Source: Lachnospiraceae bacterium (GTDB lineage Bacteria; Bacillota; Clostridia; Lachnospirales; Lachnospiraceae). Taken from it: DNA of 7,499 nucleotides. Below, piece by piece: positions 1-5,637 of this stretch; within the stretch, counting starts at the first letter, position 1; each line of letters opens with the position of its first letter. Position numbers and translations under genes: made by a program. The stretch spans positions 1-7,499 of the forward strand of contig CAAGJU010000156.1 of NCBI GenBank assembly GCA_900770225.1. The letters run 5' to 3'. Under the pieces are notes generated by a model. It had not been told where the DNA came from. It ran no database searches and saw only the letters and a list, made by a program, of their open reading frames with translations.

Positions 1-127
1 ACAGATGCCTCCAACCCGCAACCATCCGCAGACGCCGGTGGTTGGCGAGTACGAGCGCAGCGATGGACGAGCTTACCACCGCTGCGTCGAGGACGAGCGA
101 GAGCGTGTTGCGGGTGGAGACATCTGT
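1..127 (+). repeat. Structured palindromic element A (putative RNA-like repeat, three-way junction)
   Basis: The ends form an imperfect inverted repeat (1-21 with 108-127) of 19 pairs, broken by one C/A mismatch and one bulged A on the left side. Inside is a second stem, GACGC-CGGTGGT (31-42) with ACCACCG-CT-GCGTC (75-88), which has a 2-nt CT bulge and carries a small hairpin GC-GCA-GC (55-61). A third hairpin at 92-109 has a GAGA (GNRA-type) loop on a GC stem next to an A/G mismatch. The core from about 25 to 107 matches element B on the opposite strand, with pair-preserving changes. A 60-codon reading frame crosses it, but the core differs from B by a net 2-nt indel, so coding is unlikely. 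It lies 88 nt before the response regulator gene. The family is not recognised. Confidence 0.75.
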
Positions 128-215
128 ATTGGACTAAATAAGTGTGACCCCAAAGACACATCCGACGGAAAGCATAATTCTGTGTGAATACATACGGTGA
201 GGGGAAGGGGAAGAG

Positions 216-995
216 ATGAAGAAGAATGTCATGCTGATCAGCAGCAGTAAATTTGCTGCGCGCCCGCTGGTCAGGCAGCTTCAGAATGAGCGGCTGCAGG
301 CGATCTGTGTAAACCCTGTAGAGCAGGAGATACTGGATCATTTCGATGAGGTGTCGATCATTATTTTTATTCTCGATGAGGAGATATACAACGAGGAAAA
401 ACTGTTTGGCGCTCTGCGCGATCTGATGTGGAAAAAAGGCAGCGGCCACTACCTCTGCCTGTGCGGTACCAAGGCAGGAATCAGCATTGCAGAGGGCCGT
501 CTGCCGGGCCACATGATCGCCTATTCGCAGGAGAGGCCCTTTGACGTCAGCGAGATGCTGGATGAGCTGCTTCCGCGGATCGCAAGAGATGAACATGTGT
601 CGGCAAAATCTCTGCTGAACCGGAAGAAGAGCATCCTGCTTGTGGACGATGATACCACCTTCCTGCGCATGATGCAGGCGTGGCTGGGGCCGTTCTACCG
701 TGTCACTGCTGTGACGGATGGCGCGGAGGCACTTTCGTTTCTTATGAAGCGGAAAGTAGACCTGGTCCTGCTGGATTATGAGATGCCCGGCATGTCCGGC
801 CCGGATACGCTGAAGCAGATCCGGATGGACCGGTCGAATAAAAATCTGCCGGTTGTTTTTCTCACGGGAAAGGATGACCGGGAGAGCATCATGAAGGTGC
901 TGGCGTATCATCCGACAGACTACCTGCTGAAGTCCAACGGCAGGGAGGTTGTGCTGAAAAAACTGCTGGAGTTCTTCGGTGAGGAGAAGAAGTAA
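216..995 (+). CDS. Response regulator with C-terminal receiver domain and degenerate N-terminal half
   Basis: This 259-residue cytoplasmic protein has a complete receiver (REC) domain in residues 137-255. The acidic pair is D144/D145, the phospho-acceptor is D187 in LVLLDYEMPG, the switch residue is T217 in VVFLTG, and K239 lies in YLLK. It should therefore accept phosphate from a histidine kinase. Residues 1-125 have alternating strand and helix segments of receiver-like size (MLISSS, IIIFIL, YLCLCG) but lack the acidic pair and acceptor Asp, so they may be a pseudo-receiver; that is an inference. No DNA-binding or enzymatic output domain is present, so output is probably by protein-protein contact, as in chemotaxis. 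The ATG at 216 follows a purine-rich ribosome binding site (GGGGAAGGGGAAG). The chemoreceptor gene follows on the same strand. No partner kinase is encoded here. Confidence 0.88.
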   Translation: MKKNVMLISSSKFAARPLVRQLQNERLQAICVNPVEQEILDHFDEVSIIIFILDEEIYNEEKLFGALRDLMWKKGSGHYLCLCGTKAGISIAEGRLPGHMIAYSQERPFDVSEMLDELLPRIARDEHVSAKSLLNRKKSILLVDDDTTFLRMMQAWLGPFYRVTAVTDGAEALSFLMKRKVDLVLLDYEMPGMSGPDTLKQIRMDRSNKNLPVVFLTGKDDRESIMKVLAYHPTDYLLKSNGREVVLKKLLEFFGEEKK

Positions 996-1022
996 AGAGA
1001 AAACGTAATGGAAGCCTTATAA
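993..1022 (+). promoter_or_regulatory. Weak sigma-28-like promoter candidate
   Basis: TAAAG at 993-997 overlaps the stop codon of the response regulator and is followed at 1014 by GCCTTATAA. The motility sigma factor consensus is TAAA, about 15 nt, then GCCGATAA. Here the spacing is 17 nt and the GCCGAT core is altered, so the match is partial. Its position ahead of the small ORF and chemoreceptor gene is the main reason to list it. Confidence 0.22.
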
Positions 1023-1062
1023 CGGGCGCCTTTTTTGACGTTAATAATAGAGCGGCAAATCC

Positions 1063-1197
1063 ATGAGCCGCAGGAAAAATACAGTGACTGTGCGGTATAC
1101 AGGCGCTGATACAGTTGTTGAATATACGCGGCAACTGGTCCGTGCGGCTGAACGTCTTGGACAGGATGAATCTGACAGCATAAGAGAAGGAGACTGA
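1063..1197 (+). CDS. Small hypothetical protein (44 residues) upstream of the chemoreceptor
   Basis: An ATG at 1063 opens a 44-codon frame ending at TGA 1195-1197, three bases before the chemoreceptor ATG. The product starts MSRRKNTVTVRYTG and continues into a likely amphipathic helix (VVEYTRQLVRAAERLG) with an acidic tail (DESDSIREGD). It has no signal peptide or membrane segment. The frame fills most of the 205-nt gap, and its last codons contain the AAGGAG that serves the chemoreceptor, a layout typical of translational coupling. Against it, only a weak ribosome binding site (GAGCGG around 1050-1055) precedes the ATG. No family is recognised and no function is assigned. Confidence 0.42.
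   Translation: MSRRKNTVTVRYTGADTVVEYTRQLVRAAERLGQDESDSIREGD
1187..1192 (+). promoter_or_regulatory. Ribosome binding site of the chemoreceptor gene
   Basis: AAGGAG lies 8 nt before the ATG at 1201. It fixes that start and lies inside the end of the preceding small ORF. Confidence 0.8.
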
Positions 1198-1200
1198 AGT

Positions 1201-3402
1201 ATGGATGCGAAGGTACAGGCGAAAAAACAGGCTCGGAAACAAAAAGGCAACGGCGGACTTCTCCGCAACAAGAATCTGAGCACACGACTGGCGGCCGTCA
1301 TCGGTGCGCTGATCGTGCTGACGTTTGTGGTGATGATCATTGTTGTTGATCTTCTGAGCGGCTATGTCATCGGCGGAGATATTGACAATGAAATGTTTCA
1401 GCTTTCAACCACCAAGGCCACGGCGGTTGAAAATGTGATCGGCATAGCAGACGCTGCTGACAAAACGATCGCCAATGCGATGAATACCATGTACGGAGAG
1501 CCGGATGATGTCGGCAAGGGCATTGATCTGACCTTCGGCACGGAGGGAACGAATTCCAGTGAGAAGGGTGGTGCTGAGGGAACGTTTACCAGCCGCCTGA
1601 CGGGAGAGAAGATTTCGGGTGGCCGTTTTAACGCTGAGAGTATCGTGATCAATACCATCCTTGAGGTGGTAAACGACAATGAGAACATCGCCGGAGCCGG
1701 TGTTCTGATGGAGCCGGGCGCATTTTCCGATAGTGCAAAGGTGTGGGCACCATATGTGAATAAGGAAGATGTGCAGAACAATTCCGTAGAAAATCTTGCC
1801 TATGACAGCTATTCGGATGCGGATTATTACGCGCCTGCGAAGGAGTCACTCGAGCCGGGGGCAACGGATTCCTATGTGGAAGACGATGTGAATATGGTTT
1901 CCGTTTATTATCCGATCGTCTACGACAATCAGTTTAAAGGCGTGGTGATCATCGATATTGAAGCAGATGCCTTTGATGTTGTCAAACCGGATACTTCGGA
2001 TTATTCGTCCCTTTCCGTAGCAGTTGTTAACGGAAACGGAAGCGTTCTCTACAGCTCGGCCAGTGATGAGACGGGCAAGAGCTATAAAGATACCGTGCAG
2101 AACGGCTATGATGCGATTTCCGCGAGCGCTGCTGCAGGTAAGCAGTTCAAGGCGGTGGACAGAAGTGCGGAACGCGTGGAACGGTATTTTGTTCCCTTCC
2201 AGGCTGCCGGACAGCAATGGTGGATCCAGTGCGAGGTTTCTGTCAACGAGGCTGAGGCAAGGGTATTCAAGATCATCAGAATTGTGACGCTGCTCGGCAT
2301 TGCGGCAGGGGTGCTCCTGATCATTTTTATCTATTATCGTGTGAAGAAAGCATTGAAACCGCTCGGCGAGATGGAAGGCGTCGCGACGGAGATCGCGAAG
2401 GGCAACTTCGATGTGTCGGTCGACTATCAGAATAAGGATGAGATCGGACGTCTGGCGGATGCACTGCAGAGCTTTATTGAGCGCCTGCGGAACATCATCG
2501 GAGACCTCGATGAGAAGCTGTCGGATATGGCTGCCGGTAATTTTGTCCTGGATGACAGCAAGAAGGACTATTACGTCGGCGCCTACAGTTCAGTACATGA
2601 ATCCATTAAAAAAATAGCTGCGGATCTCTCAGACACTCTGACAGATATCCGTGATGCGGCGCAGCAGGTGGCAAGCGGAAGTGAGCAGGTTTCCTCCGGT
2701 GCACAGGCGCTGGCACAGGGCTCCACGGAGCAAGCGTCTTCTGTGGAAGAGCTTTCCCAGTCCATGACGAATATCACGCAGAAGATTGCTGATACGACGA
2801 AGATGACTTCGGAGGCTGCGGAGATCAGCAGGACATCCGAGGAAGCCGTCAGAGAGTCCAATGAGAAGATGGGCGAGATGTCGGAGGCCATGAAGGAAAT
2901 TACCGAAAAGGCCAGTGAGATCAGCAAGATCATCAAGACGATCGACGATATCGCGTTCCAGACGAATATTCTCTCGCTGAATGCTTCCATTGAAGCCGCC
3001 AGAGCGGGATCAGCCGGCAAGGGCTTCGCGGTTGTTGCCGATGAGGTTGGCAATCTGGCGAAAAAGTCACAGCAGGCTGCGCAGAATACGGCCAGGCTGA
3101 TCGAGGATACGATCGCTGCCGTAGACAGAGGCGCCAACTATACGGATGAGACTGCTGCTTCTCTTCAGAAGGTTTCGGAGAGCTTTAACCAGATCAATGA
3201 TCTGGTATCGCAGATCTCGAAGGCTTCCGATGAACAGAACGGCAGTGTAAAGCAGATTTCCGAGGGCATTGAGCAGATTTCGGCTGTTGTCCAGACGAAC
3301 TCCGCGACCGCAGAGGAATCTGCAGCGGCTTCCGAGGAGCTTTCTTCTCAGGCAGCAACGCTCGATGGACTGGTAGAGCACTTCAAGCTGCAGGAGAAAT
3401 AA
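1201..3402 (+). CDS. Methyl-accepting chemotaxis protein with extracellular dCache-type sensor
   Basis: This 733-residue transmembrane chemoreceptor has a basic cytoplasmic N-terminus (1-29), TM1 at about 31-53 and a long extracellular region at 56-355. The length and the YYPIVYDNQFKGVVIIDIEAD segment suggest a dCache fold. TM2 is at about 359-379, followed by HAMP at about 380-432. A second HAMP-like segment at 433-478 (LSDMAAGNFVLDD) is common in clostridial receptors. The signalling domain runs from about 480 to 730, with the conserved hairpin tip near 582-622 (DDIAFQTNILSLNASIEAA, then GKGFAVVADEVGNLA) that binds CheA and CheW. EE/A-rich stretches such as AEESAAASEEL fit CheR/CheB modification sites. 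The C-terminus (KLQEK) lacks an obvious CheR-tethering pentapeptide. The ligand cannot be read from the sequence; I see no clear amino-acid-binding dCache motif. The cheR and cheB genes lie downstream on the other strand. Confidence 0.96.
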   Translation: MDAKVQAKKQARKQKGNGGLLRNKNLSTRLAAVIGALIVLTFVVMIIVVDLLSGYVIGGDIDNEMFQLSTTKATAVENVIGIADAADKTIANAMNTMYGEPDDVGKGIDLTFGTEGTNSSEKGGAEGTFTSRLTGEKISGGRFNAESIVINTILEVVNDNENIAGAGVLMEPGAFSDSAKVWAPYVNKEDVQNNSVENLAYDSYSDADYYAPAKESLEPGATDSYVEDDVNMVSVYYPIVYDNQFKGVVIIDIEADAFDVVKPDTSDYSSLSVAVVNGNGSVLYSSASDETGKSYKDTVQNGYDAISASAAAGKQFKAVDRSAERVERYFVPFQAAGQQWWIQCEVSVNEAEARVFKIIRIVTLLGIAAGVLLIIFIYYRVKKALKPLGEMEGVATEIAKGNFDVSVDYQNKDEIGRLADALQSFIERLRNIIGDLDEKLSDMAAGNFVLDDSKKDYYVGAYSSVHESIKKIAADLSDTLTDIRDAAQQVASGSEQVSSGAQALAQGSTEQASSVEELSQSMTNITQKIADTTKMTSEAAEISRTSEEAVRESNEKMGEMSEAMKEITEKASEISKIIKTIDDIAFQTNILSLNASIEAARAGSAGKGFAVVADEVGNLAKKSQQAAQNTARLIEDTIAAVDRGANYTDETAASLQKVSESFNQINDLVSQISKASDEQNGSVKQISEGIEQISAVVQTNSATAEESAAASEELSSQAATLDGLVEHFKLQEK

Positions 3403-3409
3403 AACCGTC

Positions 3410-3545
3410 ACACATGGAGACTTCCAGCCTCGACACGCTTTCGCTTGTCCTCGGCGTAGCGGTGGTAAGCTCATCCATCGGCTTCGCCTTGGATTCGCCA
3501 ACCACCGACGCCTGCGGAGGTCTCGGCTTGGGAGTCTCCATGTGT
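3410..3545 (-). repeat. Structured palindromic element B (relative of element A, inverted)
   Basis: This element starts 7 nt after the chemoreceptor stop. Read on the minus strand it has the same plan as element A. The closing stem (3521-3545 with 3410-3433) starts ACACATGGAGACT and has a C/A mismatch and a bulged A. The second stem is GGCGT-CGGTGGT with ACCACCG-CT-ACGCC, with the same CT bulge. It carries a GGC-GAA-GCC hairpin (plus-strand 3480-3488), and a GAAA-loop hairpin lies at 3432-3449. Compared with A, stem positions change on both sides of a pair, and the inner hairpin gains one G and one C symmetrically. The joining segments CCTCCGCA and GAG are also kept. Its structured strand is opposite to the flanking genes, and no T-tract follows, so a simple terminator role is doubtful. 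Confidence 0.78.
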
Positions 3546-3560
3546 TCTGCGGGTCTGGCG

Positions 3561-3589
3561 TTGTCTGAACTGTAACTGTTAAATGATAT
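3561..3589 (+). promoter_or_regulatory. Candidate vegetative promoter for the lipoprotein gene
   Basis: TTGTCT (3561-3566) and TGATAT (3584-3589) are separated by 17 nt, a reasonable match to TTGACA/TATAAT. The -10 box lies in the first copy of a 27-bp tandem repeat. If it is used, the transcript has a leader of roughly 135 nt containing the second repeat copy and the hairpin at 3661-3705. Confidence 0.35.
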
Positions 3590-3634
3590 AAATGCAGAAA
3601 TGTGAGCAAATGATATAAAAGCAGAAATATAGGC
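3581..3634 (+). repeat. 27-bp tandem direct repeat, two copies
   Basis: AAATGATATAAATGCAGAAA plus 7 nt (3581-3607) is followed at once by a second copy (3608-3634) that differs at four positions. The copies abut, with no spacer, so this is not a CRISPR. The AT-rich repeat with TGATATAAA could hold duplicated regulator or promoter sites in the lipoprotein leader region. Confidence 0.85.
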
Positions 3635-3660
3635 AGGGGAATAAGTAAACACGACTGGCA

Positions 3661-3705
3661 TACACCCGTGGCAGGCAGATTATACAACAGCTTGTTGCGG
3701 GTGTA
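3661..3705 (+). repeat. Hairpin in the lipoprotein leader, related to element arms
   Basis: TACACCCG (3661-3668) pairs with CGGGTGTA (3698-3705). Directly inside the right arm sits CAACA-GCT-TGTTG (3685-3697). The 11-mer TGTTGCGGGTG (3693-3703) also occurs in the right arms of elements A and D, so this may be a short or decayed member of the same family. It ends 28 nt before the GTG start of the lipoprotein gene and would be part of that mRNA leader. Confidence 0.5.
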
Positions 3706-3719
3706 ACTGTATACAGAAC

Positions 3720-3724
3720 AGGGG
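3720..3724 (+). promoter_or_regulatory. Ribosome binding site that selects the GTG start
   Basis: AGGGG lies 9 nt before the GTG at 3734. The internal ATG codons at residues 13 and 16 of the lipoprotein have no such site, so the GTG start is preferred. Confidence 0.55.
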
Positions 3725-3733
3725 TGATAAAGG

Positions 3734-4336
3734 GTGGAAAAGAAACAGACAGTAAATCACAGGCACCAGATGAGAATCATGCTGATCATCCTGATGGTGA
3801 TGGCGCTGCTTGCGCCTCTGCTGGACGGCTGCGGAAGCAAAACGAAAAAACTGGGAAACGGGCCAAAGGGAACGACAGAATACGTCCTTACGGAGCATTA
3901 CAGCACAACGGATGCGGCAAAGGACTATATCCGAAAGAGAGAGAACAACGGACTGTGTGAAAAGGGAGAGCTGGATGCCAACGGATATATCCATCTCTAT
4001 GTGACGGATGAACAGACGAAGACCTGGATCAAAGAAGCAAAAGAAAGCATGGACGAGATCGAGGAATCCGGAAAGCCAGACAATATTGACTATGCCTACA
4101 ACAAGGACTATACGAAGTTCACGATCACGGCATCGAAGGGATGTAATATCAGACATATGGCGACGGTATTGCATCAGGCGCTTTTTGACGCGGAGCTGTA
4201 CCAGGTATTCAACGGTCAGGAGGACTGGAAGCTTCTGGTGGTCATCGTCGACAGGGACACCGGTAAAGAAGTCCTGAAGGCAGAGCAGCCGAAGGACCCT
4301 ATACTTCTGGATGAAAGCATGTGGGATACTGTATAA
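3734..4336 (+). CDS. Lipoprotein of unknown function
   Basis: This predicted secreted lipoprotein has 200 residues. The basic N-terminus (MEKKQTVNHRHQMR) is followed by a hydrophobic segment at 15-29 and the lipobox L30-D31-G32-C33, so cleavage before C33 and lipid attachment to the outer face of the membrane are expected. The mature part (about 168 residues) is hydrophilic and mixed helix/strand (for example KDYIRKRENNG, YIHLYVTDEQTKTWIKEA, WKLLVVIVDRDTGKEVL). I see no catalytic motif and do not recognise the family. It starts with GTG. Its final codons (ASP-THR-VAL-stop) lie inside the left terminal stem of element C, so that element has set, or replaced, the C-terminus. Position after the chemoreceptor suggests, but does not show, a link to sensing. 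Separation by element B and its own candidate promoter suggest independent transcription. Confidence 0.82.
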   Translation: MEKKQTVNHRHQMRIMLIILMVMALLAPLLDGCGSKTKKLGNGPKGTTEYVLTEHYSTTDAAKDYIRKRENNGLCEKGELDANGYIHLYVTDEQTKTWIKEAKESMDEIEESGKPDNIDYAYNKDYTKFTITASKGCNIRHMATVLHQALFDAELYQVFNGQEDWKLLVVIVDRDTGKEVLKAEQPKDPILLDESMWDTV

Positions 4337-4509
4337 GCTCTTCGAATCGCAGACAGACTCGTCACACGCGAAGCGTGTGTAAGAGGCTGTATGCGGTTTC
4401 GAAGGCAACAGGTATGAGCACGAAGTGACGCGTAAGCGGAACGAAAGTGCGAATACCTGTAGGATTGCGGGAGTGCGAAGCACGGAGCAATCCGTAGCTT
4501 ATACAGTAT
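4326..4509 (+). repeat. Cloverleaf palindromic element C between convergent genes
   Basis: A perfect 14-bp terminal inverted repeat (ATACTGTATAAGCT at 4326-4339, complement at 4496-4509) encloses three hairpins. Hairpin 1 has arms 4340-4356 and 4387-4404 and carries an inner perfect stem CACACGC-GAA-GCGTGTG (4363-4379). Hairpin 2 pairs ACAGGTATGAGCAC (4408-4421) with 4447-4460, with two mismatches. Hairpin 3 has GGATTGC/GCAATCC arms (4462-4468, 4487-4493) and an inner GTGC-GAA-GCAC. Two hairpins end in GCGAAGC, known as an unusually stable DNA mini-hairpin. The left arm contains the lipoprotein stop codon TAA (4334-4336). The element almost fills the gap between two converging genes, so it might block read-through both ways, but no T-tract is seen. 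It is too large and lacks the conserved loops to be a tRNA. Confidence 0.8.
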
Positions 4510-4533
4510 GTGACACTGCTTATCGTGTGAAGT

Positions 4534-5613
4534 TTACTTCGAGATCTTCCACAGCGGACCGCCCGAATTGGTGGAGGAGGTCAGCAGCTGTGCAGCGAGA
4601 AAATCCGCGCTGTAGCTGTTCTTTGTGCGCTGCATGCTCTTGACGTCGGCGACGCCGATGCTGCCGTCTGCGTGCAGGCTGCAGATGACGATGAAGTGTC
4701 CGTCCGGTGTGAAATAGTCAGGACCGACAAGTGCGACCATGATGCTTCCGTCTTTCAGTGCATTGGTAATGGCGTCGGCGGACATGTCGCTGTTCATGGA
4801 TTCCACGGTGAGGCCGCTGAAGTGTGCGATGCCGTCCGGGATCAGCGCATTGTAGGAACCGCTTCCCTGGGCAAAATCACCGTTTTCGACCGCCCATTCG
4901 GCGACCATGACAGGCGTGATTTTTTCAGCGCCGCCGCTGAAGGAATTGGCGATCATGGCGACGGATGTCGGACCGCAGCCGTATTCGCTGATGGGATCCG
5001 TGCCGCCCCAGAGGTAATTGGCCCACTCCGGGTCATCCTGACTGTAATAAAGCATCGGTCCCATGGTCGTATCCAGCATGACGGTGGAATCGCCCGTATC
5101 GGCGGGACCGGTATCGCCTCCGTCGCTCACAGCGGCGTCAGCAGCGGTGTCTGAAGAAGTGGAATCAGATGATGTTCCGTATGCGGATGATGCTGACGCA
5201 GATGAAACAGATGTCCCCGAGCTGCTGTCTGAGGAGACAGACTCCGCACTGCCTGAGGAGACGGATTCCGCACTTTCCGAAGAGACAGAAGCGGATGAAT
5301 CTGCGGAAGGAGAGGAACTGACAGCTTCCGAACTGGCTGCTGCGGTGACAGCTTCCTCAGGATCCGCCGAGGAAGCAGCCGGTGCCTGATTACCGGTAAA
5401 AAACGAACGGACCCCCTTATAAGTGGGAAGCCCCATGACCAGCATGGCAACGACGAAGGTGACAAGCATCAGGGTATGGGACCGTCTCGCCTCTTTTTCG
5501 AGCTTTGCATTCTGCTCTGCGAGCCTCGAATGACGGTCGGGCACATAGCGCCCGTTATCGCTGATGTCTTTCTGTGAAACACGATTTGATGTATAATCCT
5601 TCTTCTTATCCAT
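4534..5613 (-). CDS. Membrane-anchored C39-family (papain-like) peptidase-domain protein
   Basis: This protein of 359 residues has a charged cytoplasmic N-terminus (1-45), one membrane segment at about 46-63 (TLMLVTFVVAMLVMGLP) and a long Ser/Ala/Asp/Glu-rich linker (about 76-178). A C39_2-like domain follows from about 183 to the end. Visible catalytic features are YYSQDDPEW (Q192, oxyanion position), YGCGPTSVAM (nucleophile C213), GHFIVI (H306) and a likely third residue D323 in GVADV. The catalytic domain is expected outside the cell, held off the membrane by the stalk. The family includes bacteriocin-leader and other peptidases; no ABC transporter is attached, so the substrate is unknown. 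The start ATG follows AGGA at short spacing. The gene begins 24 nt after the cheB stop and is likely co-transcribed with cheR-cheB. The stalk contains an 8-residue tandem repeat. Confidence 0.85.
   Translation of the reverse strand: MDKKKDYTSNRVSQKDISDNGRYVPDRHSRLAEQNAKLEKEARRSHTLMLVTFVVAMLVMGLPTYKGVRSFFTGNQAPAASSADPEEAVTAAASSEAVSSSPSADSSASVSSESAESVSSGSAESVSSDSSSGTSVSSASASSAYGTSSDSTSSDTAADAAVSDGGDTGPADTGDSTVMLDTTMGPMLYYSQDDPEWANYLWGGTDPISEYGCGPTSVAMIANSFSGGAEKITPVMVAEWAVENGDFAQGSGSYNALIPDGIAHFSGLTVESMNSDMSADAITNALKDGSIMVALVGPDYFTPDGHFIVICSLHADGSIGVADVKSMQRTKNSYSADFLAAQLLTSSTNSGGPLWKISK
5229..5276 (-). repeat. 24-bp tandem repeat in the serine-rich stalk
   Basis: Two adjoining 24-bp copies (5229-5252, 5253-5276) encode SAESVSSD and SAESVSSG (residues 114-129). 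Codon-length units in a low-complexity linker can change stalk length without breaking the frame. Confidence 0.8.
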
Positions 5614-5637
5614 GTCAGTCCTGTCAATTGTCAGAAG

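Noticed and set aside
5..187. 60-codon plus-strand frame starting at the left edge
   Set aside because: It lies over element A, has no ribosome binding site, and the core frame is broken relative to element B by a 2-nt net indel.
1011..1036. Possible terminator: GGGCGCC followed by six T
   Set aside because: The T-run is real but I cannot build a stable stem before it; only a 3-bp GCC/GGC pairing is visible.
1035..1063. TTGACG as a -35 box for the small ORF
   Set aside because: No acceptable -10 hexamer lies 16-18 nt downstream.
3581..3634. CRISPR-like repeats
   Set aside because: There are only two copies, directly adjacent with no spacer and no cas genes.
3383..3661. 92-codon minus-strand frame through element B and the 27-bp repeat
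   Set aside because: It has no ribosome binding site. The repeated ISAFISF motif only reflects the 27-bp DNA repeat, and the rest translates element B, which does not keep frame with A.
4326..4509. tRNA or tmRNA because of the cloverleaf fold
   Set aside because: At 184 nt it is too long for a tRNA, and no T-loop motif, anticodon arm or CCA-type acceptor end is seen.
4672..5389. Plus-strand frames of 160 and 108 codons
   Set aside because: They are antisense shadows of the C39-type peptidase gene, whose minus-strand frame has clear catalytic motifs.
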